From: Clostridiales bacterium
Lineage (GTDB): Bacteria > Bacillota > Clostridia > Peptostreptococcales > Anaerovoracaceae
Direction: 5' to 3'
Length of the DNA: 64,000 nucleotides
NCBI GenBank assembly: GCA_015243575.1
Contig: CP042469.1
Coordinates: forward strand, 1,702,929 to 1,766,928
The notes below the pieces were generated by a model. It was not told the origin of the DNA. It did not search any database and worked only from the letters and a program-made list of their open reading frames with translations. Of the stretch, positions 25,721 to 33,957 are shown in pieces. Position numbers and translations under genes: made by a program. How positions within the stretch are numbered: the first letter of the stretch is position 1; the number at the start of each line of letters is the position of its first letter.

Positions 25721-27082
25721 TTATTTGATCCCAAGCCGGGCCATCTTCTGATACAACAATGGGCGAGAAATTTTTAAATACTCCGATGCCTTAGTTTTAT
25801 TTCCACGAAACATCGCAAGAACATGCATGATGAGTTTTCGTTCCGCTTCGCGCTTTACAACCTCTATGGGATTTCCCAGTTCACTCAGTGTTTCAAGATC
25901 CATCGCTCCACTTCCCGAATCGGGTCTGAAAAATTCCAGCTTTAAGGTATCCCCCGACGCAAAGTTCATTGCTTTTTCAATTATGTTGTAAAGTTCTCTG
26001 ACATTTCCCGGCCATTCATATTTTCTTAGGTATTGATATACCGGTTCCTCTACGTTAACGATATTTTTTCCCATTTCAAGATTCAGCTGATCAATGCGAT
26101 ACATGATGAGCTCGGGCAAATCCTCCAGACGTTCCCTTAAAGGCGGAAGATCAATGGTGAAAACATCCAGCCTGTAAAACAAATCCTCTCGAAACCTGCC
26201 GGCTTTGACCATCTCCTTTAAGTCCTCGTTGGTTGCAGCTACGATTCGAACGTCTACCGGGATGCTTTTATCCCCACCCAGCCGATCGATTTCATGTTCC
26301 TGAAGAACCCTGAGCAGCTTTGGCTGAAGGGTAAGAGGAAGTTGGCTGACTTCGTCGATAAACAGAGTCCCCCGATCCGCCATTTCAAATTTTCCTTTTT
26401 TGCCTCCTTTTTTTGCCCCGGTAAAGGCTCCGTCCTCATAGCCGAAAAATTCGGACTCTGCAAGAGACTCGGGAAAATTTGCAGCATTGATCTTGACAAA
26501 TCCGTTGAATTTCCTGCTGCTGAGGTTGTGAATGGAATGGGCTACCAATTCCTTGCCTGTTCCCGTTTCTCCGGAAATAATCACCGTGGAATTAGAGGTA
26601 GCCGCCATCTTGATCTGCTTGCGTAGATCTTCCATTTTCTTTGAGCTTCCCAGAATGTTCTCAATAGAATACTTGGTTCTTTGGAGGTTTCTGAATTCCT
26701 CCCGATAGTATTTCATTTCATCATTGAGAACCAGTGCATATTTATTTAAAATATCCTCTAGGGAATCCAGGTCCTGAATAATATCATATTCCAAAACACC
26801 TACTACTTCCCCATTTTTTCGAAGCTGCGCCTGAGTACTGACGCTCATTCGACCGTCATGAAAGTAGAAGTCCGTATTAACTATCTTGTCGCCTGTGAGC
26901 AGGTCGAGCATCTTCGTCGGCGGAAACACTTCTGTGATATATTTCCCAATGGACTTGTCCTGATCCATCTTAATATAGTCAGCACATTGGCGATTCATAT
27001 AGACAAGATTTCCTTCTGAATTGATCACCATCAGTCCTAATACATTCTCAAGAAAAAATTCATAGTCCTTATCAATGACCAT
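25721..27082 (-). CDS. Sigma-54-dependent activator, PAS-AAA+-Fis, module 3
   Basis: Enhancer-binding protein (453 aa): PAS domain (about residues 8-115), AAA+ domain with Walker A GETGTGKE, consensus GAFTGA loop and FIDEVSQLP, and a Fis-type HTH (KTKASEYLKISRPLLYQKM). It lies directly upstream of the transporter-hydrolase operon with a consensus sigma-54 promoter and palindrome between. It starts only 30 bp after the VWA gene, so it may be read from the MoxR-VWA transcript, linking that pair to the same catabolic programme. Confidence 0.92.
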   Translation of the reverse strand: MVIDKDYEFFLENVLGLMVINSEGNLVYMNRQCADYIKMDQDKSIGKYITEVFPPTKMLDLLTGDKIVNTDFYFHDGRMSVSTQAQLRKNGEVVGVLEYDIIQDLDSLEDILNKYALVLNDEMKYYREEFRNLQRTKYSIENILGSSKKMEDLRKQIKMAATSNSTVIISGETGTGKELVAHSIHNLSSRKFNGFVKINAANFPESLAESEFFGYEDGAFTGAKKGGKKGKFEMADRGTLFIDEVSQLPLTLQPKLLRVLQEHEIDRLGGDKSIPVDVRIVAATNEDLKEMVKAGRFREDLFYRLDVFTIDLPPLRERLEDLPELIMYRIDQLNLEMGKNIVNVEEPVYQYLRKYEWPGNVRELYNIIEKAMNFASGDTLKLEFFRPDSGSGAMDLETLSELGNPIEVVKREAERKLIMHVLAMFRGNKTKASEYLKISRPLLYQKMARLGIK

Positions 27083-27112
27083 TGGCTGACCTTCCTTTCT
27101 AAAGACGATACG

Positions 27113-28309
27113 CTATTTGGAAACCAACAGTTTCTTGATCCCTGCCTCAAGACCGTCGATGGTGAGTTCGTACATGGGAAACAGTTCCCTGATTTTCGCC
27201 AGTGTTCTTGCGCCGTAGGTATATTCCCAATCCCGCTCCGGAATCGGATTCAGCCAGATATGTTTTGGATATTTCTTTTTAAAACGACTCAGCCATTCGA
27301 TCCCCGGAATCTCGTTGTAAAGCCCCACGTAGCAATTTCCTCCCTTACTCATCAGTTCAGAGGGTGCCATAGATGCATCGCCGATGATGATGACCTTGTA
27401 CTCACTGCTAAGGTTTGAAAGAACCCACTCCGTGTCGATCCACTCCCCTCTTCTGCAATGAGGTGTTGTGTATAAGTGCTCATAAACACAATTATGAAAA
27501 TAATACACCTTGAGATCTTTGAAATGATTTGATTTGCTCACCGCCTGAAAGAGCTGACTGCACATGTTGCTATAGGGCATCATAGAGCCGTCAGAGTCAA
27601 ATAGAAGCAGTAGTTTCACCGTATTCTTTCTCGGTCGTTCCCAAACCAGTTTCAGATTGCCTGCATTGTCGCAGGTTTCATCAATGGTTCCCTCAATATC
27701 CAGTTCGGTTTTCGCCCCATCGAGCCTTGAGGAAAACTGGCGCAGCTTACGAAACGCCATCTGGAACTGGCGGATGTCCAGAATATTATCCTGCCTGAAA
27801 TCCTTGAAGTTTCTCTCACCGGCGACCTGCACCGCATTTTTATGACGGCTTTCACCCCCTACGCGGATTCCTCTTTCGTGATAACCGTTATACCCCATGG
27901 TGGAGGTTCCTCCGGTACCGATCCAGTAGTTTCCGCCGTCATGCTTCTCCTTCTGTTCTGCAATCCGCTCCTTTAGACGCCGCTGCAGCTCTTCAAGCTC
28001 CAGGACAAATTCATCGAGCATATTCTTATCATTGATGTCTTTTGTTTTAATGTCTTCACTCAGCCATTTCCATATTTCTTCAGGGATATCCTCCGGGGTA
28101 ACAATTCCTTTAAAGAATTCTGCAAAGGCCAGATCAAACCGGTCATAATCCGTTTCGCTTTTCACCAGAATGCTTCTGCAAAGGTGGTAAAAATTAAGGA
28201 GGCTGGATCCGCAAAGGCCCTTATCCAGCGCTTCTATAAGAGAAAGCCATTCATTGAGGGACACAGAAAGACCCCTGGCTCTGAGTAAATAAAAGAATGA
28301 AATAAACAT
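27113..28309 (-). CDS. VWA domain protein, CoxE-like
   Basis: A 398-aa protein with a C-terminal von Willebrand A domain. The metal site (MIDAS) reads DSDGSM where the CoxE consensus has DVSGSM, so the third ligand position is Asp instead of Ser. The segment IIIGDASMAPSELM is also typical. CoxE-like proteins work with a MoxR-type AAA+ ATPase in maturing or remodelling large enzymes. The MoxR gene ends 1 bp before this one starts, so they form an operon. The client is unknown. Confidence 0.83.
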   Translation of the reverse strand: MFISFFYLLRARGLSVSLNEWLSLIEALDKGLCGSSLLNFYHLCRSILVKSETDYDRFDLAFAEFFKGIVTPEDIPEEIWKWLSEDIKTKDINDKNMLDEFVLELEELQRRLKERIAEQKEKHDGGNYWIGTGGTSTMGYNGYHERGIRVGGESRHKNAVQVAGERNFKDFRQDNILDIRQFQMAFRKLRQFSSRLDGAKTELDIEGTIDETCDNAGNLKLVWERPRKNTVKLLLLFDSDGSMMPYSNMCSQLFQAVSKSNHFKDLKVYYFHNCVYEHLYTTPHCRRGEWIDTEWVLSNLSSEYKVIIIGDASMAPSELMSKGGNCYVGLYNEIPGIEWLSRFKKKYPKHIWLNPIPERDWEYTYGARTLAKIRELFPMYELTIDGLEAGIKKLLVSK

Positions 28310-28310
28310 A

Positions 28311-29159
28311 TTACAACCATCTCTTTAAGGAGTAACCCTTTTCCTTGATCTCATACATGGTGTCGATGTCTTGGTTCTTTTTCAGCAGAACTCCGGCATA
28401 CGGAATTTCAGCTTTGATCCGGTCGATGGAAATTCCACTGATCATCAAAGCCTGCAGCCAGTCAAGAAGCTCAGAAGTGCTTGGCTTCTTTTGAATTTCT
28501 TTCATTTCCCGAATCCAGTAGAAGGTTTCCATGGCTTGCGTAAGCAGTTTCTGCTCCACATCACCAAAATGCACTCTTACAATTTCCTCCATCTTTTCCT
28601 GGTTTGGAAATTCAATATAGTGGAAGATACACCTGCGAAGGAACGCATCGGGCAGTTCTTTCTCTGCATTGGATGTTATGATGACGATGGGTCTGTGCTT
28701 GGTGCGAATGGTTTCTTTTGTCTCATTGATATAGAATTCCATCTTGTCCAGCTCCCAAAGCAAATCGTTGGGGAATTCCAGGTCTGCTTTGTCGATCTCA
28801 TCGATCAGAAGCACTACCTGCTCGTCTGCAGCGAAGGCTTCCCCGAGTTTTCCAAGTTTAATATACTTTTTAATTTCAGCTACATCGCCTTCACCGAATT
28901 GACTATCATAGAGTCTCTGTACTGTATCATACACATAAAGGCCATCCTGAGCCTTAGTTGTGGACTTGATATTCCATATAATCAAATCCTTTTTCAGCGC
29001 CTCGGAAATGGATTCTGCAAGCATAGTCTTGCCCGTTCCCGGTTCTCCTTTGATCAGCAGCGGCTTTTGAAGCGCAATGGCCACATTGACCGCATGCATC
29101 AGTTCATCGGTTACGACATAATCATTACTACCTTGAAATTGGTTCATTTTATTCGACAT
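28311..29159 (-). CDS. MoxR-family AAA+ ATPase
   Basis: AAA+ chaperone-like ATPase of 282 aa. Walker A is GEPGTGKT, Walker B LLIDEIDKAD, and the sensor regions (ITSNAEKELPDAFLRRC; arginine finger FLRR) are intact. It pairs with the CoxE-like VWA protein immediately downstream, the standard MoxR-VWA arrangement. Client enzyme not identifiable; there is no molybdenum hydroxylase in the window. Confidence 0.9.
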   Translation of the reverse strand: MSNKMNQFQGSNDYVVTDELMHAVNVAIALQKPLLIKGEPGTGKTMLAESISEALKKDLIIWNIKSTTKAQDGLYVYDTVQRLYDSQFGEGDVAEIKKYIKLGKLGEAFAADEQVVLLIDEIDKADLEFPNDLLWELDKMEFYINETKETIRTKHRPIVIITSNAEKELPDAFLRRCIFHYIEFPNQEKMEEIVRVHFGDVEQKLLTQAMETFYWIREMKEIQKKPSTSELLDWLQALMISGISIDRIKAEIPYAGVLLKKNQDIDTMYEIKEKGYSLKRWL

Positions 29160-29261
29160 TCTTAATTCTCCTCATTTTTTCTATCTATGTTCGGCAGACA
29201 GATACGGCGAGCATTTAGAGCACGCTGATTTTATCTTTTGCCGTTTTTAGTCGTTATAATT

Positions 29262-30725
29262 CTACTCTTCTACACTCTTGTTTAGAATTTCGATGATCGC
29301 TCTTGCAGCAGCCAAAGCATAGTTTTCTCGAAACTCATCTGTCATCATCAACTTAAGATCTTCTGTGTTGGAGAGGAACGCCCCTTCTATGATGATAGCC
29401 GGCATCTTAGTCTTATTCAGTACCGCATAGGCTGGTTCACTCTTTACCCTTCTGTCAACAGTACCCAAATTTGCGACCATATATTTTTGAACAAGCTCCG
29501 CCAGTTCCTTGCTGTATATATTATAATCGCTTTCGCCTGTTTTGGAATAGTAATAAGTTTCTGTTCCTTTTGCGCTGGGATTTTTATCAGTAGAATTATT
29601 ATGTACTGAAACGTATAAGTCAGCATTTACCCCATTTGCCATGGCAGGACGATCATACAGGGTGACCGTTGTGTCAGTTTCTCGCAGCATGTAGGTGCTT
29701 ACTCCCGCCGCTTTCAGCATGCGGTTTAGTCGAAGTGCAATATCAAGATTAACATCCTTCTCATTCAGAATCTCCACACCATCACGCTTTGCCTGAGATC
29801 CGGTATCACTTCCTCCATGGCCGGAATCGATGAACACTATCTTTTTTGCGGCACGCCAGTCAACAACGTTTAGCCCATCAATGGTAACATCCCCCAAATC
29901 ACCGGAATTCTGCTGCTGATTTTTATCAAAGTCTATATACATTTTTGTTCCATTGTCAGAGAAACTCACTTTCCCTGCAACCTTTTCTTTAAGTTCGACA
30001 ACAACTCTGGCTGTTTCAGGAGCAAATTGGTCATAACGAACTGTTTTAATCAGATCATTGTTTTCCTTGATTTCACCATCACCATCACCCAGAGCCATAT
30101 TTTTCAGATCGACGCCAAAGCGCTGCGGATTATCATACACAAAGGTATTATAGGCTTCGATTCCGTTCTCAGCCTCGATGATAACGCGATAATAATCAGA
30201 TTTTTCTTGTATTTTAACAGAGGTAATTTTATTAAATTCACGAGTTACAGGAGACTGTATCGAGACTGTACGGGTCAAATCATCCCAACCAATTCCGCAA
30301 TTCAATGACTCTGCCACAAAACGAAGAGGAATCATGGTTCTATCGTTTATGATCAACGCAGGTACATCCATTGCAGCTTGATTGCCATTCACAAAAGCGG
30401 CTTCCCGATCAATGTCCAGCTGTACAGAAGAAGAGCCCAAGGCAACTGCTGCAATCCGCGCTTGATCATTCCAGGTAACCTGTGCCCCCATGCTTTCAAA
30501 AACCGCCCGAAGCGGAATTAAGGTTCTCTCTTTAATGATGACCGGAGGCACATCCGAGTTTACAGACTTCCCATCGATTTGAAGCGCTACCGGAAATTCT
30601 TTGCAAATTGCAATTCCTTCATCGATATCCTTCTGCGAAATATTAGTATTTTCCCCATAAACCGCTGTTCCCATCATTAGGATTACCATCAGCGGCAAAA
30701 ACATTAATCTCAGTTTTCGTCTCAT
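29262..30725 (-). CDS. N-acetylmuramoyl-L-alanine amidase (Amidase_3) with stalk and AMIN domains
   Basis: Secreted zinc amidase that cuts the amide bond between MurNAc and the stem peptide. Signal peptide at residues 1-24. Two copper-amine-oxidase-like stalk repeats follow (each with RTLIPLR or RTMIPLR), then an AMIN domain for wall or septum targeting, then Amidase_3 with zinc ligands in IDSGHGGSDTG, LNEKDVNLDIALRL and SVHNNS and the catalytic Glu in IEGAFLSN. Length 487 aa. Monocistronic; likely cell separation or spore-related wall turnover. Confidence 0.92.
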   Translation of the reverse strand: MRRKLRLMFLPLMVILMMGTAVYGENTNISQKDIDEGIAICKEFPVALQIDGKSVNSDVPPVIIKERTLIPLRAVFESMGAQVTWNDQARIAAVALGSSSVQLDIDREAAFVNGNQAAMDVPALIINDRTMIPLRFVAESLNCGIGWDDLTRTVSIQSPVTREFNKITSVKIQEKSDYYRVIIEAENGIEAYNTFVYDNPQRFGVDLKNMALGDGDGEIKENNDLIKTVRYDQFAPETARVVVELKEKVAGKVSFSDNGTKMYIDFDKNQQQNSGDLGDVTIDGLNVVDWRAAKKIVFIDSGHGGSDTGSQAKRDGVEILNEKDVNLDIALRLNRMLKAAGVSTYMLRETDTTVTLYDRPAMANGVNADLYVSVHNNSTDKNPSAKGTETYYYSKTGESDYNIYSKELAELVQKYMVANLGTVDRRVKSEPAYAVLNKTKMPAIIIEGAFLSNTEDLKLMMTDEFRENYALAAARAIIEILNKSVEE

Positions 30726-30863
30726 AGCCCCCCACCCTTTTCATGCGTATAACAATTGCAAAGCGTCAATTTTCGACTTATTTATTATAATATATTTCAC
30801 TATGCAAATGGAATTTTTTATTTTTTGTAATAGAAATGTAAAAGACAGTCGATTTAATGACTC

Positions 30864-31037
30864 TTGACCTTTTCAAGAAAAAAACATAAAATGAGCGGGC
30901 AAGGATAAAAACACAGCTCCGGTTGGTAGTCCGGACGCGGCATTTTTGCTGTCAGTAACCTGCCTCCTTTGGTTGTCCCTTCTTTGCATTATGCCGCAGT
31001 TCTGCAAAGGATCTGCCGCATGCCGCTATAAAGGAGG
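30864..31037 (+). ncRNA. yjdF riboswitch with its promoter and anti-Shine-Dalgarno
   Basis: Promoter TTGACC (30864-30869), 17 bp, TAAAAT (30887-30892). The leader from about 30899 begins AAGGATAAAAACACAG, then a TCCGG/CCGGA stem, consistent with the yjdF motif, whose known ligands are aza-aromatic compounds. CCTCCTTT (30963-30970) is the exact complement of AAAGGAGG (31030-31037), the ribosome site of yjdF, so control is probably translational. Assignment rests on context and fold, not on a covariance search. Confidence 0.72.
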
Positions 31038-31045
31038 GAAAAACA

Positions 31046-31465
31046 ATGTCCAAAATCAGAGCACAGCTAACAGTTTATTTCGAAGACCCTTTTTGGGTTG
31101 GAATTTACGAACGGTCAGAAGACAATAAGATGCAAGCATGCAGAATCCTTTTCGGATCTGAACCCAAGGACTATGAGATTTATGCATTTTTTAACCGGAA
31201 TTGGAACCAGCTTTGCTTCAGTCCGCCAGTACCGGGGTCAGACTTTGAAGATCACCGAGTCAACCCAAAACGATTGCAGCGCCAAATCGCAAGGCAGCTT
31301 ACCATACCGGGAGTCGGTACAAAGGCACAGCAAGCGATAAAAGCACTGCAGGAAAATCAGAAAGCGGAACGAAAATTGAAAGCAAGGATGAAAAAAGAGC
31401 AGGAAACAGACCGTAAGTATGCGCTGCGAAAAGAGAAACAAAAACAAAAGCACAAGGGCAGATAA
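31046..31465 (+). CDS. yjdF: YjdF family protein (DUF2992)
   Basis: Small protein of 139 aa matching YjdF: LTVYFEDPFWVGIYER at the N-terminus and RQIARQLTIPGVGTKAQQAIK in the middle, ending in a very basic tail (RKEKQKQKHKGR). Biochemical function is not established; its riboswitch suggests a response to toxic aza-aromatic molecules. The ATG follows AAAGGAGG, the sequence sequestered by the leader. Its stop codon lies in the loop of the terminator hairpin. Confidence 0.88.
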   Translation: MSKIRAQLTVYFEDPFWVGIYERSEDNKMQACRILFGSEPKDYEIYAFFNRNWNQLCFSPPVPGSDFEDHRVNPKRLQRQIARQLTIPGVGTKAQQAIKALQENQKAERKLKARMKKEQETDRKYALRKEKQKQKHKGR

Positions 31466-31474
31466 CTGCCCTTG
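31453..31474 (+). terminator. Terminator of yjdF
   Basis: CAAGGGCAG (31453-31461) pairs with CTGCCCTTG (31466-31474) around the yjdF stop codon, followed by TTTCC. T-run is short. Confidence 0.6.
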
Positions 31475-31551
31475 TTTCCTGTTATCGCTGTTCTTTTACT
31501 CTTATTAATTCTTTGTCCTACCTTAAAATCTGGAGCTTATGTTGATTTATT

Positions 31552-32319
31552 TCACCTATTTTGTTTCAGCTGATCCAGAAGCTGATAAAATTTCTTCTCT
31601 GAGAGGATTTCATTGGTCATGAAGCTGCCGTTATAAAATAAGCTGTATGTTGTAAAAGGAGTGGGCGCGTTCTGCGCTTCCTCTGTGCTCTCAATTTTAA
31701 TCATATTTATCGCCCATCCCCTTTCTGCCGCACATTCCTTGATCAGACATGCATACTTTTCCGCATGGGGGCATTGGTTCGTAAAATAAAGCACCAATCC
31801 CAAGCGATCGGTTTTTCCATGTTTTGCACAATCCCGAAATGCCGGCTTGCTGCTGTCGTTTTCGTCGAAATTCTGATAAAGCAGTTCGAAATAGGGCTCT
31901 GCCCTGTCCGCTACCTGGAAGCCTTTATACTTCAGATACTTGGGATCGGAAAGAAACGGCATCTTCTTTGCAGATGAGAGAATTACAATTCCTCTGGCGC
32001 CCATCTTTTTCGCATCATCAAAACACTGTTTCAGCAGCCTGTCTGCCCAGCCCTGACCCTTAAACTGTCCAGATACCCAAAAGCAATTGATGAAAAAATA
32101 TTCATTGGCATGGATGGGACACCAAGCCTTCTCTGCAGGGAGGTACTCCACAAATACCTTTCCTCTCACGTTCAGTTTCTGAAAGATCAGGCCATCATCA
32201 AACCGCTTTTTGAGCCATTCCTTCTTTAAGGAAGTGCTTCGATCGCCTTTCATCTCTGATATGGCACAGCAAATGTGTTCCGTATCAATATTATCCCTAT
32301 TAACTTCTATAATCTCCAT
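31552..32319 (-). CDS. GNAT N-acetyltransferase with YoaP-like C-terminal domain
   Basis: Residues 1-150 form a GNAT fold; the acetyl-CoA loop is VSGQFKGQGWADRLL. Residues 165-255 match the YoaP-like domain, with a thioredoxin-like strand and the Cys/His pair in FTNQCPHAEKYACL. The arrangement equals B. subtilis YoaP (about 250 aa). Substrate unknown. Single gene converging on yjdF. Confidence 0.82.
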   Translation of the reverse strand: MEIIEVNRDNIDTEHICCAISEMKGDRSTSLKKEWLKKRFDDGLIFQKLNVRGKVFVEYLPAEKAWCPIHANEYFFINCFWVSGQFKGQGWADRLLKQCFDDAKKMGARGIVILSSAKKMPFLSDPKYLKYKGFQVADRAEPYFELLYQNFDENDSSKPAFRDCAKHGKTDRLGLVLYFTNQCPHAEKYACLIKECAAERGWAINMIKIESTEEAQNAPTPFTTYSLFYNGSFMTNEILSEKKFYQLLDQLKQNR

Positions 32320-32525
32320 TGTTATTTTCCCCGTTTCCTTTCAAAATCACTTCAGTTTCCTAACACCAGTCCCGATTCCGTGTCAAAGCCTTTCCAGCTC
32401 TGTTCAAATCATATGATACACTATGAAACACGACATCGTCATGTCATATTTTGTATGTTTCATAATGTTAGAACCACAGGCGTTATAGAACCAGTTGTGC
32501 ATAGGTTTTACGGAGGACTCCAATG

Positions 32526-32616
32526 AAAAAAGCGTCCGAAGGGTCTCGGGTTTGGTTTGAGACAGTCAGTGTTACGATCAAACTGACTGTCCCAAACACA
32601 ATTCCGAGCGCCCTTT
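32526..32616 (-). terminator. Long stem-loop after flavodoxin, terminator-like
   Basis: Inner arms GTTTGAGACAGTCAGT (32555-32570) and its complement (32582-32597) match at 15 of 16; outer arms CTCGG/CCGAG and AAGGG/CCCTT extend the stem, and on the minus strand TTTTTT follows. It lies 68 bp after the flavodoxin stop. A 51-codon plus-strand frame (32523-32678, with GGAGG before ATG) overlaps it but I do not call it a gene. The remaining part of 32320-32683 shows nothing clear. Confidence 0.6.
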
Positions 32617-32683
32617 CAGACACCTTTATTATGGCATTTCAAGAAACGCTGATATACTTCGCGCGCACATCAAATTGACCAAT

Positions 32684-33106
32684 TTAAGCCAGTGCTTTTC
32701 CCAGTTCCCTGCAGGATTCCTTTGCATCTTCATCCGGCTCTTCGTTGGCCATGACACAATCATAAGCCAGATTCGCTCCTTCATCTGTGCAGGTTTTCTC
32801 CCAATTTCGCATCCACTCACCATCTCCCCAGCCGTAGGATCCAAACAGTGCGATCTTCTTTCCCTTCAGCTTCGGCTGGCAGGATTCAAACATCGGATCA
32901 AATTCCGCTTCCTCCAGTACCTCTGCTCCCATGGAAGGGCAGCCAAATGCCACCGCATCAAACTGATCCATCATACCTGCGGAAAAATCTGCGGGAGTAT
33001 AGACCGAAACCTCTGCCCCTGCAGCTTCAGCTCCTGCTGCTACCTCTTGGGCCATAATCTTGGTATTGCCAGTTCCACTCCAATAAACGACTGCTACTTT
33101 ACTCAT
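32684..33106 (-). CDS. Flavodoxin
   Basis: FMN-binding electron carrier of 140 aa. The phosphate loop is WSGTGNTK, followed by FGCPSMGAE and FGSYGWGDGEWM around the flavin. It can replace ferredoxin when iron is short. I start at ATG 33106 behind AGGTG; a GTG at 33115 adds three residues. It follows the DUF3793 gene by 32 bp, under a promoter flanked by TTAG-CTAA palindromes, which suggests iron-dependent control. Confidence 0.92.
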   Translation of the reverse strand: MSKVAVVYWSGTGNTKIMAQEVAAGAEAAGAEVSVYTPADFSAGMMDQFDAVAFGCPSMGAEVLEEAEFDPMFESCQPKLKGKKIALFGSYGWGDGEWMRNWEKTCTDEGANLAYDCVMANEEPDEDAKESCRELGKALA

Positions 33107-33138
33107 ACGAAACACCTCATTTCAATTTTTTCCTTATA

Positions 33139-33690
33139 TCAGGCAGCTACTGTGAGCTGCACGATTGACCTTCCTACAGAGAATAACTGCGCATAAATAT
33201 CCTTGCATTTCTGGAATTTACGGAATAGTCTTTCTGCTTCTCCTTCATTGTGATAAACCTTCCAGCAACCTGTGAATTTGCTGTTTTTACCGCTATTTTT
33301 GATAAACCCCACCACATCCTCAAGCGGATAGCCTGCAAAGATCCCTATTTCATGAGGAAACTCCCCTTTATCACTGAAACGGCTTTTTAAGCGGTGGATG
33401 CAGTATTCCACAGACTGATTGGTATAGCCATACTCCGCAAGAAACTCGGCGACCCCAGCTTTCTCAAGCTGTGCTTGCAGCAAGCGCTTCCGATAAACCA
33501 AAATCAATGCACTGCTGCCTGTTTCTCTCAATATCGTGAAATACAGCCCCTTGCAATTTAGCTTACTGTTCAAAAGCTCCAGCTGCTGGTTTAATTCTAA
33601 AGAGGAAGAAATAAAGCAGCGAAATAGATTAGCGGCTTTCAATCCCGCCAGCGTAGGTGAACAGTGTTCGACAAGAATATGATCTAACAT
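33139..33690 (-). CDS. DUF3793 family protein
   Basis: A 183-aa protein of the DUF3793 family, often found beside flavodoxin in Clostridia. Recognisable elements are HCSPTLAGLKAANLF near the N-terminus and HEIGIFAGYPLEDVVGFI in the middle. Function unknown. First gene in the flavodoxin operon; GGAGGAGG lies just before its ATG. Context suggests a role in iron limitation. Confidence 0.78.
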   Translation of the reverse strand: MLDHILVEHCSPTLAGLKAANLFRCFISSSLELNQQLELLNSKLNCKGLYFTILRETGSSALILVYRKRLLQAQLEKAGVAEFLAEYGYTNQSVEYCIHRLKSRFSDKGEFPHEIGIFAGYPLEDVVGFIKNSGKNSKFTGCWKVYHNEGEAERLFRKFQKCKDIYAQLFSVGRSIVQLTVAA

Positions 33691-33708
33691 TTTCCTCCTC
33701 CTTCCATT

Positions 33709-33824
33709 GTTAGTTGCAACTAACCATCGTTTTAAAAAAAAGTGGGTATCACCCTGATTCTTACATTGAGTTAGATGCGTCTAACCCTTTATTGAAATAT
33801 ACCACACCCTCTTTATGTTGTCAA
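33709..33824 (-). promoter_or_regulatory. DUF3793-flavodoxin promoter with two palindromic operators
   Basis: On the minus strand TTGACA (33824-33819), 17 bp, TATATT (33801-33796). A palindrome GTTAGATGCGTCTAAC (33770-33785, one mismatch) covers the initial transcribed region, and a perfect one, GTTAGTTGCAACTAAC (33709-33724), lies just before the Shine-Dalgarno. The TTAG-N-CTAA form resembles DtxR/IdeR-type metalloregulator sites. Confidence 0.65.
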
Positions 33825-33957
33825 CGACTCGAAGATAAAAAATGCAATGGTTTTGAAATGATTCTGTAAATTGAAACAGATTGACTATTCTATTCAATAA
33901 TGGGTACTATTAAATGAGTACTATATCAATAAAAAGTATGATTAGGAGGTTATTACA

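Noticed and set aside
28371-29165. 264-codon plus-strand frame opposite the MoxR gene
   Set aside because: Shadow frame rich in Phe/Leu/His typical of the reverse of a soluble protein.
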